From NCBI GenBank assembly GCA_022829145.1, contig CM040743.1:32878841-32942840 (forward strand): a stretch of DNA of 64,000 bases, read 5' to 3'. Numbering within the stretch: the stretch's first letter is position 1; every line of letters begins with the position of its first letter. Shown here in pieces: positions 26,601 to 38,640 of this stretch. The notes under the pieces are model-generated. The model was not told the origin of the DNA and ran no database searches. It worked only from the letters and a program-made list of their open reading frames with translations. The position numbers and the translations under genes were made by a program. The DNA is from Albula goreensis. Its lineage: Eukaryota > Chordata > Actinopteri > Albuliformes > Albulidae.

Positions 26601-29600
26601 ACTGACATTCAGCTGCAAAGGGACTTTCACTAAACAAACGTGCAACGCTGTAAAAATATCAGCTGTGTGGATTTGCTGGTATAACTGAACTCACTAAGGC
26701 ACAATTGGAATAAGTCATTTTTTACTATTTAATATGGCTTTTTCTTGCATTGTTTCTGTACTTTGCTGCTTGCAGCAGTCATCAAATCATTTTCAAGGCA
26801 AATTGAGTTAATTAACTGTTCCTGCTGGAAAAATCTAGGCCAATGCAGCTGGAGAGCCACAGGGTGTGCAGGTTTTTCTTGCTACTCAACACTTTGCTGA
26901 TAAATTAAAACAAATGCGTACACGGTTTTAACTCACCTTACCTGGGTTCTTGGTCTGAAGAAGAGACTGATTTTAAAGTAAACCAAGAACCAGCACAAGG
27001 GCAAGAAAGAATAGCATTAAGGTCTACCCTTTGTTGTAAAAACTATTTTATGGTTTGTCTCACCTTCTGCAGCATTTTATAGAGCACTCAATTCTCTCTT
27101 TTATACATGCAAAACAATGTGGTGTCACTGATTAAAACGCAAGGTATACAACCTTAATGTTTTAATTTCTTATTATTTAGGCTTCCATTCATTTTTTTCC
27201 CAAAATAAACTTAGCTTCACTGTTTTTGTCTCACACAGAAACTTTCTCCAGCTGAATTCAAACACATGTAACTCCTTCAACTAATGTTACAACAAGGTTG
27301 CTTTTTTAAAAATGGCAGCTATACCAGCAATGATATGCTGCCTATGTCTCTGGAGGATGACGAAAACAGCATATATTTGGTTTGTATGCCTGGCTGACCA
27401 GAAGAGAAAAACAAAACTTAACCTGCCTAACCTGCCCATCTTTTTCCAGCGAGGCTGGTCAAATCGCTGCCTCACCAATGCTAACCTCTAGCCATAGCTG
27501 GTAACAGCATGGTTGATAGTTTCACATTTACTAATGTATTTTCATACAGACAAGCAAGTGAGCTTTTCAGATCTGAGTACTGCCATCTGCAGCTCCATAC
27601 TCTAAGGTTCTCTAGCTGTGCAGACATTGTTGGCACAGCCAGAGAACAGACAACCGATTGACCAAAGGAGCTTCGCTTAAGCAGTATGACTGTGGAAACC
27701 CTATTAACAGTGACTGTCCCTCTGTGAGGGATGTCATCGCTAATTATTTGCCATCTATACTGAAAACCTATAGCATGAGAAGGCAACCCTAGTCCTAATG
27801 TGGTGGTTATTTTGAAAATGACCACTTAGCCTTTTAGCCTTAATGAATGCTGTTGATTATATAGAGTTTGGGGATATTCATTTCACAAACTCTGACTATT
27901 TAGGCTCAAACACTATTTAAAGTGTGGATGGAACACGAACTATAAACATCTCGGGCAAACCAGAAATGAGAAAACTTATCCCTGACCAAGAGGTAATATG
28001 TTTGATACAGAATGTGAACAGTTTGTCCCTCACACCAATTATTTTGAAAGACTTTTTGTCTTTTAATGACTGTGCTATTTATTTATCACATGCGAGGAAG
28101 ACAAGAAGTTTTCTTTTGTAAGGGCATCTACCTTGCAAACAGTCAATGCATTAGAAGCTATCAAATTCTGTTTATCTCTTATCAAACTATGCACACCTGC
28201 ATCAGAGAAATGAATGTGAGTCTCATACAAAATATTGTATTTTTTATGCATGACACTGCTAATTTGCGCATGTTTACGTGGCACTGATTAAGCTGAAAAG
28301 CCAGTGTACTTACATTTGTCTAATGTCACTGAACAGAGAGCCTAGGCAGTAACCCTAAGCCTATATCAGACAGAAGATGCTTAATTGGATCAAAATAGGT
28401 CTATCTCTAATTCCCAATTGGCTGTTGTCCTACCAGGAAGATATTTCCCCAGCGCCCAGACGGATCACCAAGGCGACCCCTGAGTACTCAGCCCCGAGGT
28501 GTGCAAATAAGAAGTGACATATGGCATCTGGTACAGATCGGGCCATGGCTATATGCCAAGGTGACAACCGGAAAGCAGCACCGCGCATATATGCCACTGA
28601 AGAGTACTGGGGCGAGCTGTATGTTTAAAGCGATATAGCACATTAGCGGTATACCACTTTACTGTGTATCTCATTCCGAGTTCCAAGTTCATTCAGATCA
28701 CCAACGGCAGATTTTAATCATTTTGACATTGCCTTAAGGTTAGCACGCAGATTCTTTCTGGTTTCGGTCGATGTAGGCCAACTTTATGCTGGTTTGTACA
28801 TGTCCACTGACGGTGATTATTTATAAAAGTTGTATTTTAGGAAGAATAAAATGAAGTGACAATGAACAATGGTTATCTTGGTTAAGAGTTCATTTGTAAC
28901 CTTTTCTCACCACCTGATTCAAATTTTAAGATATTACTATTAAAAACAAGACGCACCTGTGTATAAAAATATTATCAAACAAATGTAGATGTTCTCCCCT
29001 GTAGTAATTATTGAATTGTACCTACTACAGTGAGCTATCCTTACGGTCGAACAGTGACTCAAGAGGGCAAGCTCCGTTGGCCCACTGACCTCTTTTTTGG
29101 AGTGCATGCACGATCATATTTCTAATCCTCAAGGAGTATATTTTCTTATAGCCTTCTTCCACTGTCCCTCTGCAGATCCCTAACAAAATGATATGGCGTA
29201 AAATTGTTGCAATACTAAAATCATTTTCATGGGTAGAAAAGAAACGCCTGATGGGTTTTGCGTTGTCTCTTCAAAAGGGAAAGTGTTGCAACAAAACAAA
29301 TATATGCACCGTGTATCTTATGAGCTTGAGGTTTTCTCAGCTAACCGAAAATTAAAAAAAAAAAGTGATTTGCAGTTTAAAATCGATGTTGGTGATGTCG
29401 GGTTAACCGTCAAACACATATGGTGTACTATTTTAGACTTGACTAGAGAAATCAATTTGGGAACGTTTTATGGAAAAGGTAATTATTAAAGGGCATCGAG
29501 AAATATGTTGTGCAGTTTTTCAATGCAAACACACGTTTTTAGAGTGTGCTCTCTTCAAAAGTTGAACCTTAACAAATATAAGTATGATTAATTGTGTTAT

Positions 29601-29636
29601 AATTACACCTGAATGTATGCCCTGAACAGCTTGCTA

Positions 29637-29658
29637 TTTTTTTTTTTTTTTTTTTTTT
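29637..29658. repeat. T22 homopolymer upstream of the myo10 promoter
   Basis: An uninterrupted T run about 150 bases before the presumed promoter. Long poly(dA:dT) tracts disfavour nucleosomes; alternatively it is the degraded A-tail of an antisense retrocopy, though no body is recognisable. Confidence 0.85.
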
Positions 29659-29779
29659 ACTGGTGGACACTAGCCTTATGATGAGAATGATAGTTTTAAC
29701 AAAAACTTTGCGGTTTTCAAGCGGGCTTTGAACCGCAGTAGGTTGTGTTTTTTTCTGTCATGTTGAAATTTTGCTTGAA

Positions 29780-30254
29780 ACAGCAGGCGGAGTCAGCGAG
29801 ACTCTCTGTGAATTACTTTAACAGTCAAAGTGCTGGGAGGAGCTACAGCACCGAGCGGAGTCAACAAGAAACTTCAAGCTACAGTTTGCTTACTTGACAA
29901 TATCCGAGTATTTACATCTGTGTAACATATCGAGAGACAAAGTCCCCTTGCGCTCCACGTTTGGTTTCTTTTACAATTGTTAACGCGCCGCATGGTCTCT
30001 TTTCTTGTTGCATGAAAGGACACATACTCTGAATGAATGAAGGGCACATGGTATTTTTTTTAGTTCAGTAATATCCGAAACAAAGGCAGTTCTGTGGACA
30101 AGTTTGATTTTTCCTTACTGCCACCGAAGAATACCGGGCAAGGGGATGTCTATAGGGGATTATTAACTGAAAACCTTCGCCGATGCTCATCATTATCTCA
30201 TGGTTTGAATGGGAATCTCTCAGTCTGTAATCCTTTTGGATTAATTTTACAACC
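29780..30254 (+). promoter_or_regulatory. myo10: Probable myo10 promoter and 5' UTR
   Basis: This stretch lies directly upstream of the myo10 start codon and inside a CpG-preserved zone. It contains GCGGAGTCAGCGAG-like and GAGCGGAGTC-like segments, is less AT-rich than its flanks, and has no TATA box I can recognise. I cannot place the transcription start; the limits given are a guess from composition. If transcription starts near 29.8-29.9 kb, the leader would contain several short AUG-initiated ORFs (listed separately). An upstream non-coding exon spliced into this region is also possible. Confidence 0.5.
29992..30243 (+). other. Cluster of short upstream ORFs in the presumed myo10 leader
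   Basis: Seven short AUG ORFs can be read directly. They start at 29992 (MVSFLVA, stop 30013), 30012 (MKGHIL, stop 30030), 30033 (12 codons, stop 30069), 30146 (MSIGDY, stop 30164), 30183 (15 codons, stop 30228), 30200 (2 codons) and 30208 (11 codons, stop 30241). All end before the main ATG at 30255. Whether they are in the mRNA depends on the unknown start site. If they are, they would be expected to lower initiation at the main AUG or make it conditional. Confidence 0.4.
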
Positions 30255-30275
30255 ATGGATAATTTCTTCACAGAG
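30255..30275 (+). CDS. myo10: myo10 coding exon 1 (MDNFFTE)
   Basis: This is the first coding exon of unconventional myosin-X, a plus-end actin motor that carries cargo to filopodial tips through its tail PH, MyTH4 and FERM domains. The exon encodes only MDNFFTE, which is how vertebrate myosin-X begins, and then runs into a donor, GAG|GTGAGT, at phase 0. The start is well fixed: the context is good (A at -3, G at +4), an in-frame TAA lies at 30228-30230, and no other in-frame ATG lies between it and this ATG. Exon 2 joins in frame at 56804. On its own a 7-residue exon would be weak evidence; the match of both exons to the same protein start makes the call firm. Teleosts may keep more than one myosin-X paralogue, and I cannot tell which this is. 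Confidence 0.92.
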
Positions 30276-30638
30276 GTGAGTTTGCCAAAAAAAAATCTAT
30301 TCTCAATGCGTATGACTCTATTACTCTACTTTCAAATTGACTGCGAATTGAACTTATTCGCTAGTGTAATACCTAAATTGTACACACAGTACCAGGTAAC
30401 TTGGACTGTTTTGAAGACTGCTGTTTTATTCATTTATTTTGGTAAAACGATAACACTGAGTTTACATCTTTCTTTAAGCTTATTTACTTAACCTTATTTT
30501 TACTCGGTACTTGGTACAATATCAATAACGTATAGTGTAATAACTGTATTAAAAGAAGTAGACCCATTGGAATCAGGAAAGAGTCTGAAGTGAGTTAATA
30601 AACCGGTGAAACACGTACCGGGATAACTTTTCTGGAGC

Positions 30639-30652
30639 ATTGCCAGGGCAAC
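30639..30652. promoter_or_regulatory. RFX X-box-like imperfect palindrome in myo10 intron 1
   Basis: ATTGCCAGGGCAAC resembles the RFX X-box (GTNRCC, short spacer, RGYAAC), with one mismatch at the first base and a perfect right half. It lies about 360 bases into intron 1, still inside the CpG-preserved zone. RFX factors drive ciliary and some neural genes. The motif is seen; regulation is speculative. Confidence 0.3.
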
Positions 30653-31389
30653 TCTGTGGGATTCGGTATTTCCTGCATGTTAAATGTTTTCTTCTCTCTC
30701 GTTTCCTCTAAGAGCTAATAATAGAAGTAAAGTATAGATTGCATTTAAGAACAGTATCAATGAAAATACATGAAGTGATGCACTTTTCTGCATATAGTGG
30801 GATGTTAGGACTTCCCACTTGTTGATTTACAGGAGAGGTGACCACCAACTCCATAACAATAACTATTATTATTTCTATATCGAATTGTCCTCAACTTTGT
30901 CTTGAATGTTTAGGCTTGCAATTAAAATGGTGCACTGTGTGCAGCACACTTTTAGTCTACTGATACTATGACTGAGAAATAGACTTTCGAGACGGAGGCG
31001 ATGCGAGAGAAGGTCTGTTGATCCACCCAACATTACTAATAGATAAGAAAGAAGGAGCGATGTGTCACACCTGACTCGCACCGTCAATGAGTATTTGCTT
31101 GATCAGGATGTTATTGCGCCATTGACTGTCTTTTACACGTTGTGTTATGGGAACGGCTGAGAAAAAAATCATTCTGATGCCCTCAGGCAAGTGTGATGAA
31201 ATAACTTCTCAGACATTCAAATCTTAACCTATGTCATAAGAAGATTGCACAAAAGATTGCAGTTTAGTGGAACCCGAACTGCCACTCATACTATCCAGAT
31301 GCCATGAAAATAAACAGCTGAATGATCCCTTTGCCAAAACTGGCAGGGCTCGTACAATAGTCTCAAATATCACTCTCCGGTCTATGCTG

Positions 31390-31406
31390 CTCTCTCTCTC
31401 TCTCTC
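31390..31406. repeat. (CT)n microsatellite
   Basis: About eight CT units, 1.1 kb into myo10 intron 1. Confidence 0.9.
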
Positions 31407-33420
31407 GTGCTCTCACAAAACAAAGAGCAACCCTTTAAGGAAAAGAGCACTCGACGAGGAAGTGAACTCTCCCTTGCAAATGCTAGATTTGATTTGAAGT
31501 GATTAATGATGTCACATAACGCCTGTATGTTTAATCTCAGTCAAAGAAATATTTCAGTCTGCATATGAAGCTGTGACTCAGGTAAATCGGAGATGCTTGT
31601 TCAGGTTGTTGTTATTAACAAACTGGCCTCTAATACGTGGTATGTATGAATTAGTTCCACCGTTTCTGCCAACACGACTCCATACCTTTTGTTTGTAAGG
31701 TCACGCATGCTCCTATCTGTGATCACTTCTTGGTCAATAGACTGTATTTGTTCAAATTGCAGCATTGTGGATTTCCATTGGCGTTCCAAAGTAGTCTTTT
31801 AACTCCTCCCACCAGGAAGCAAGTACCTGGTTGCAGCAGCTCGCTAAACTGGGATAGTTTTTCTTTATCAGTGACGTTATATGGTATTATCGATAACTTA
31901 AACACGCGGACCAGACGTACAGTGCACAATAAATTGCAAGATCCATGCGCTGTAGGTACATATCAAAGTAACTGCATATCACCTGAGCAGCACCCTGCAC
32001 TCCCCCCTAACGCTTAGAGTAACCTCTAACGCTTCCAAAATGTAGTTTATCGCTGGACGGCAGGAAATAAACACTTGTGGACAGAGTCCTTGCAGCTACT
32101 GACTTGAACTGTTTGCACTTGGATACTTTAATGCGGCAAAGTCTGTTCCCAAATTTGTAAGTGCCTCCCGCATTTGCAGCATGGGTCAAACCCATATGTG
32201 GAGTAACTGTGCGCATGTGTAAATACCGAAGTTCCGTGTGGAAGAGAAACCTACATTTGGGGTGCAGTAAAGAAATACTAGGATTTAATTATGGGGGGTT
32301 TTCATTCATGGTAGTGTTCAATTTTTCTGTCATCCCTGAGTGCAGTCAGCTGTGTGAAATGGATGTATTTCTCATCAGGAGTGTACAATTAAATATCCTA
32401 ATAATCTTTTTTTTTCCACTGAGTACCCACAAAACACAAGCTATGGATGAAAACTTTAAATGGAATTAAAATTTTGGGTTGTCATAAAGTAACATCATCA
32501 GTTTAAGAGAGGCCTATGGTTTCAGTAAAACAGCCAGCTAAAGCTGACAAAAGCATCCAGAAGAAACCCTGCTGAAACATATACAGAAGTGTGAAAATAC
32601 TTGAAGATGCTTGGAGCAGATACTTCAGATGGTTTGTGTAAATTCTGCTCAGTCAGAAAATGTTGACTATATCTGTGGGAACAATTTGAATATCTTGAGT
32701 CATCATGTACACATAGTCAATGATTCAAGCAAATAACATTTTGATTGTGATCTTCCAAAAATAATGTAGCAAGAATCAGAATCATACTTGCGTATAAGAT
32801 ATAAAAGGACTATTCAAGCATTTTTTTCATTGGGCTATTGCAACATATGATTTCTACAAAGTGAAAAGGTCAAAATCCTTTCTTTCCCAAAAAAAAAACA
32901 CATTTCAATGAGTTTTAATTAGTTACTTGAAATGATACCATGTCTGGGCAGGGGTTGGGGACTCCTTCCAGAATGATCAGGGCCTTTTTTTAGCCAGGTT
33001 CTCTGAAGTAAAGCAAAGCCCTTTCTCATAAACAGCTTTTTAAAATTTGTTTACAACTTTTTTGCCACTTTTCTTCCATGTTGAAATTCATAGAGCATTT
33101 TTGCAGCAGGCCCTTCCGATTCCTAAAACAATCTCTGTCCGCTCAGGACAGAGACACATCAGCAAGGCTGCCCTCTGAAATGCCTGATTCCAGTAGCTGC
33201 TTCTCCACACTCCGCTGTCCACAAGCTGAGCTGCACAGCCACATTGTGGGAGGTCTGCTGGCCGGAGTCAGATTAATTCAAGCATCACTTTATCAGGAGA
33301 AACTACTGTATTTGGACATACCACACTCATTGAGAGAGATGCCTCTTGATAGACCAACTTAAGCACTTGGCTCGGCATTTCCTTGGTGTCTATTAAACTG
33401 CTTTTCAAACTTTTCCAAGC

Positions 33421-33616
33421 ATTACAGTCATTTAACTGACGCTGTTATCCAAAGCGATTTACAGTTTATTAGCTAACAAAGGGCCAATGTGGGGTTAAGG
33501 GCCTCACTCAAGGACCCTACAGCAAAGATGTTCTTGCTATGGCTAGACTGGGGCTTCAGCCACCAACCTCTGGGGTCCCAGTCATGCACCTTAGCCACTA
33601 CGCTACAGGCTCCCCT
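33421..33616 (-). mobile_element. tRNA-derived SINE, same family as the 41.5 kb copy, inverted
   Basis: The forward strand starts ATTACAGTCATTTAACTGAC and GCTGTTATCCAAAGCGATTT, which is the complement of the UnaL2-type tail. It then reads the complement of the GAGTGAGGCCCTTAACCCCAC middle and ends with the complement of GAGCCTGTAGCGTAGTGGC. It matches the + strand copy over its whole length with scattered changes. Only a very short, unconvincing CAAGC flank is shared on the two sides, so target-site duplications are not certain. It lies antisense in myo10 intron 1, about 8 kb from the sense copy. Confidence 0.82.
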
Positions 33617-34755
33617 GAACAAGCTCTCACTTGTTTGAACAGCCTTAGCCCTCTGTTTTAGGGTGATCCTACAATGACGTATATCGGTTCACATGTCAAT
33701 CCTAATAATGTTCCCTGAACCAAAATCATTCTGGCAGTGGGAGCGCTCATTCAGAAATGTTTCACATAATTAAGTTTGCGTTCAAGGTACTCAGTTCAGA
33801 GAAAAATAATTCCAGCGGAATATTTTTTTCATTATTATTTCTAAGGTGGTGTCCATCATCTAGGCTCGTTGAAAAGTGCAGTACATATGACTATGTAGCT
33901 AACCAGAAGTACATAATATATAGGGCTATGGAATCTATGTTGCTCATTGCCACAGCAAGGTGCAAATTGCTAGAGAATGCAGCTCCGTCATCTGTGCCTT
34001 TATGTGAACAAGGACTGCAACCTCAGGAACTTAACTGCTGCTGCAAATGAGCTCCAGGCATATGTTAGAAAACTTTAAAATAAGCTTGTTCTGGGCACTT
34101 TCTTTTCCTGCAATGTTTAAATGGCCCACTTCCTGCCCATTCGCTGTGAACATTCTTCACTTCCTCTGGAGGCTTTTTAACCTCCAACATGCTGAAAAGA
34201 AATTCACATTTGTGTACCATTAAACAATTTTTGGGTGATTTCATCCTGAAAATATAGGATAGAATATGTTTTGTGTTCTGGGGACACACATAGGAATAAA
34301 AAAAATGTACCAGCGCAAACGAATTGTGAATGTGTATTATTGTTTCAAAAGAATTTGCTTAGTTTTGCAGCAGTGAGCATCAGTTTCATTATTTGGCATG
34401 CAGAAGTTTACCCTGTGCTCACCATTTGCATCATGTCGAAACTCAAGGGTTAATGAATATTTGAATGTTGCAGTTAAAGGTAATATTTATTTGAGTGGGT
34501 GGGGCTGTCTTACTGCAATGCAAAGCAAATGGCTGGAGGGCAAAGCAAATGAACTTCATCAAAAGGTGCAATTATGGGACCTACACACTCAGGCCATGGG
34601 TAGAAGTGAGGATGGGTGGTGTAGATGATGTCTACTGATTATGTGAGAGGGTAAGCTGGGGCACTCTTAAGTGGATGAGAGTTGCGTACACACAAAAGGG
34701 ATGACTGTCAGTATCCCTGTGATGGATGAAGTCTTCATGAGAAAGCCACAAGACA

Positions 34756-34967
34756 TACACGCACACAGTCACACACATACACACAGGGTCTACATATTGC
34801 TTCTCTCACTGCCTCTCTCTGTCAACACCCCCCCACACACACACACACACATGCATACATAAACACATTTGTTCTTTTTCCACATACAAAACCATACATC
34901 CTCACAAGCATTCCCCGTATCATGCTGACTGGCACACGCGCACACACACACACACACACACACACAT
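34756..34967. repeat. Cluster of CA microsatellites in myo10 intron 1
   Basis: Three CA tracts (about 34760-34785, 34833-34850 and 34933-34966) occur within 210 bases, with CGCG at the start of the last one. The repeated pattern keeps frames open on both strands and accounts for apparent short ORFs here. Confidence 0.92.
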
Positions 34968-37900
34968 ACCCACAAGCACTTGTGCACAACCATGCAGGCA
35001 CACAGCCCTAAGGCCAAACTCAGTTCTGTTGGTAGGACAGGGCAATCACAAATCTCCATTTGGCCTAATGTTCCCCCACTCTTACGGTCCAATAACTCCA
35101 AGAGGCATTGAGTATATTCCACTAAAAGCCATTTAGCTGCTTAATGATTCAACAGCTGATGTAAAGGGTAGTTTAAAAGGTGTCCATTTGAGAATCTTTT
35201 TCATGTAGATCATTCATTAAAAACCCAGCACATTTGGGACAATACTTATGTCTGTTAGTATTTTGCTGCAAAAAGTCATACATCGTGCTCTTAGTGAAAC
35301 TATGATAGTTGGTATGCTTGTGTCCAGACCGAGGTTTTCATTACTGCAGGCTGCTCTGTTATGATTCTTAGGTTATTACAAACCAGAGCCCCACTATAAC
35401 CTAAATCCATACTGACAATATGTGCTTTTTGAAACCCGGAGTATGACATTGTGCCTTCATGGGGGTGATGTTGTCAAATCCCAGAGGTGAGGTTACTATG
35501 TAGAACAGAAAGGGTTTAGTGTTGAAATCCTTGTTCTTTAAGGAGATATGGTGAATCTAATCAATCTTTAGTCTCAGTTTTACTGAAAAATATTGAACCC
35601 AGATCCTGAAATTCTTCTGACAATTTCAGATCTTTTTTAAATTCAACCCAGATAAGCTCACAAGCAATATCCCACAGCTAATGAAAAAACAAAACAGCGA
35701 AAGAAATGCTGACTTTACATGAGAGGGTTGGTAAACACAGCATTGAAACAAAGCAACTTATGGTGACCCACATGGTCACGTTCTGACCTGGATTCACTGG
35801 CTGATTTGCAATGGTAAAGTGTTGACGGCCTGTGTTAGCTTGGCCTCACATGAGAGTACAGCACACTGTTGAGCTGTGAAATGGTGATCATTTGAGATGC
35901 AAATCAGTCTCTCCTTTGTATGAGAAGCGGCCTGAACTCATTTTGTCTCCTCAATAATCAATTAACAAGCAGTTGACAAGAAAACTGGCTTGGGCTAATT
36001 AGGGTATTGTCTAAAAAGCTCATATGGTTTACGTTATATATTTGAGTAAAAACGTATTACGAATTAGATCGATTGAAAAACAATGCGGGTAAGATTCCTC
36101 AATGTACCCCTGAATTTTTCAATGGATACTACAAAGCATCCGCCGCCCCTGGATGGTACCACAGTGAAACGTGGATATTGTGACCGTTCAAAGAACACCA
36201 CTTCTAAGAAGGGATTTAGGAGCCACAGGTTTTTTCAAAGAAATGCCTCCCTCTGTGGTGTACAGAAGCCTGAAATAAGATGACAAGGTCCACTTTGAGA
36301 GGGTGGTGGTTAAGTTTGACGTATCGTTACCACAATGATGCAGTTTAGCAATCGAGGCACGATCGGGTCTCAGGGAGAGAGCATTCAGTTCGAGCTGCTT
36401 TGATTTAGTACACTGCCTTTGCCGGCCCATTTTGGCAAGTGTACTTAGTTGTAGGGAACTATTTTACCCCAGAAGATTGTGAGTAAAATCTAGTGTGGAA
36501 TATTTTATGAAGCGCACTCTTTAGAAGGAATTGGCTCTGTAAGTATTTAGCTTTATATGTGGATAATATGTGAACCATAAACCAAGCAACTCACCACAGA
36601 CAGTGGGCTTCTGTTGAGCAAGTAAATGAAATCCTAATATGACAACGTGAGAAACAGGCATGGGCCAATTTATCAACTGCTCGAAAGCGAGGCGAAGGGA
36701 ACAATAGTGCTGTCACTGTCCAATGTATGCATGTACCACAGGGAATCATGTGGATGCTTTCGTGTGATTCGCATCAATCCTCTTTTGTCTTCCTCACTAC
36801 CCCTTCATGTGTCTGTCGTAGGCAGTTCCTCAGAAGATGTTTGAAATTAGCATTGTCTTTGAATTTATTTTTTTATTTATAGATGTCTTCCAGGGAGGGG
36901 GCAAATTGTATTACCGGCGCTGTAAAATTGAATTTTTCGATTTGCAGAGGCACATGATATGAATGGTCAGTTATTTAATTGCATTTGTCCATTGTACTGT
37001 TTTTAAAGAAATGGAATTACTCAGAGAATGGACAAATTTAGTTTGAAATGTTTCTAAAAGAAGCATGTTATCACCTCAGGAGAAGCAACTTGTGATTACT
37101 AGTCTGTGAGGTTTGATTACATTATGGCCAGTGGTCAAGTTATAGTTGAGTACCATGAAGATCAGTCAGTGGACATAGTTGGACGGTGGTCAAAAGATTT
37201 AAGAAGAATGAAGAAGAAATATGGTACCTGTTGATGAAGCCACACACCATAGAGAAAATTAGAAGCAAAGAATAGCCTGCTTTTAAAACTCCTTACCTCA
37301 GTTCCCAGAATTTTGCTCTTTACGACCTTCAAACGTTGAAACGATGACCTCCCAACTTTTAAACCTGTAATCAGCAGCTGCTGAAACCATGTTGTATCTA
37401 ACCTTTTCTTTACCTTCCAGCATATTTAGAAAGTATTTCTCTCATGAAGCTATAATTCATTCTTGCTGCCCATGCCAACTTAGTGACTTTGATTCAATAA
37501 ATGTTAATTTAGTTTCAAACTACTTTTTGGCAGAGATTTTGTTGTTGTTCATGCTCTTGCTGTTTTCTACCCTGGGAAAAGTAAATGGCTGTTTTTAAGG
37601 GAAATTTTTCCCTGAGTAATGAATGTTCAAAAAGTTGGTCCTAATGTTCTCAGGGACTTTTTACTTTTACTACCAGCACTCATATCTTTGCATCATTTTA
37701 CCATATATCTAGAAATTAAGTTCTGACCATGGAGAACTAAGAAAATAGCTGCTGTGTTATTCCTTGTAGTTTTCAAATGAGCTTTTGACAATTTTACATG
37801 TGGGGCAAAGTCATAACAACAGTTGTCATGGGGTTAGGTTTATGAGGTGAATCATTAACATATTTAAATCAGGTGCTACTGAGAAGTTCCCAAACAAGAA

Positions 37901-38169
37901 AACTGTCCAAGCAAACTGTGTTCCAAGCATTATCACCACAGCTGATTGGTTATGTTTTATTTACAGCATCTGTATTTGTTATGTGTTAACTTCAGCTAAA
38001 TCACTTGGGCAGATCAATACAAAAAACGTTTTGGCAATCAGATTTTTGTTTCTTTTTGGATACCGACCTGATCGAACACATTTCAGTTTCGAAGACCGGT
38101 GACGAGCTGGTCCACAGCAATAAAATAAACAGAAAACGTACTGTGCCATGAACTAGACCCACGACCTAA

Positions 38170-38640
38170 CAACGGCCCTTCACAGACAGTCACTCATAAT
38201 TCAGCACTGTGTTCACAGTGGCCTCTATGCAACAACGGCGGCTGTTGTTTCCCCCCCACAGGGGAGAAACGGAGAGGGAAGGCAGTGTTTGTGTTCCAGC
38301 CCACTGTCCCTGCCTCAGCTCTATGTGTACCCATGCCCCCCCAACCCCCGCACCCCCCTCCGTCAGACCCCCTCCACCATGCGCACCGTGTTGCCACAGC
38401 TGGGCAGAACATGGCCTCTATGTCCGGGACAGCCGGTGGAGAACAAACACACATTAGAAAAGTAGGTCAGGTAGCCACTGAAAATGGGCAGGAGACTGGG
38501 GGCGGGGGGTCGCGGGTGAGCAGAATTTCATCATCCTTTTACAGACAGGAACTGACTCCTCAACGGGCCCAAGCAGACGGCAGCAGGAACAAAAGGCAGA
38601 CCGGCTGCACCCAAGCGGTCTCTTTTATAGGGCAGTGGGG
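38170..38640. other. GC-rich non-coding block in myo10 intron 1
   Basis: Pyrimidine-rich runs (CCCCCCCAC, CCCCCCAACCCCCGC) and several CpGs set this apart from the AT-rich intron. Open frames on both strands overlap and are of proline- or glycine-rich low complexity, so I do not call a gene. Confidence 0.3.

Larger units (their letters stand above)
16900..29000. other. Intergenic stretch between the two promoter domains
   Basis: No gene was recognised on either strand. It holds the CTCF motif (18.17 kb), a GT microsatellite, the foldback element (19.83-20.06 kb) and a 22-base tandem repeat. Several GC-richer blocks stand out, at about 20.69-21.06, 22.44-22.76, 23.2-23.5, 26.24-26.58 and 28.44-28.62 kb. 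The rest is AT-rich unique DNA. Any of the GC-richer blocks could be distal regulatory elements. Confidence 0.55.
29000..31170. promoter_or_regulatory. CpG-preserved zone at the myo10 5' end
   Basis: CpG dinucleotides again become frequent, for example GGTCGAACAG near 29.05 kb, GATGTCGGGTTAACCGTC near 29.4 kb, GGCGGAGTCAGCGAG near 29.79 kb and ACCGGTGAAACACGTACCGG near 30.6 kb. The zone spans the presumed myo10 promoter, exon 1 and the first part of intron 1. It matches what an unmethylated promoter island would look like. Limits are by eye. Confidence 0.45.

Noticed and set aside
27579..27593. ACTGCCATCTGCAGC considered as an inverted CTCF site
   Set aside because: It matches 13 of 15 positions but lacks the critical TGG end, so it is too weak to list as a feature.
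29229..29489. 86-codon + strand open frame just upstream of myo10
   Set aside because: It has a plausible mix of residues but no recognisable family, ends in a stop well before the myo10 leader and has no supporting motif. Its length is within chance for 64 kb.
30094..30279. 61-codon frame overlapping the myo10 start
   Set aside because: It opens with GTG, not ATG (the bases at 30094 are GTGGACAAG), is out of frame with myo10 and reads across the exon 1 donor.
34790..35122. 110-codon open frame on the - strand
   Set aside because: It is driven by the CA/GT microsatellite cluster, giving long VCVCV runs.
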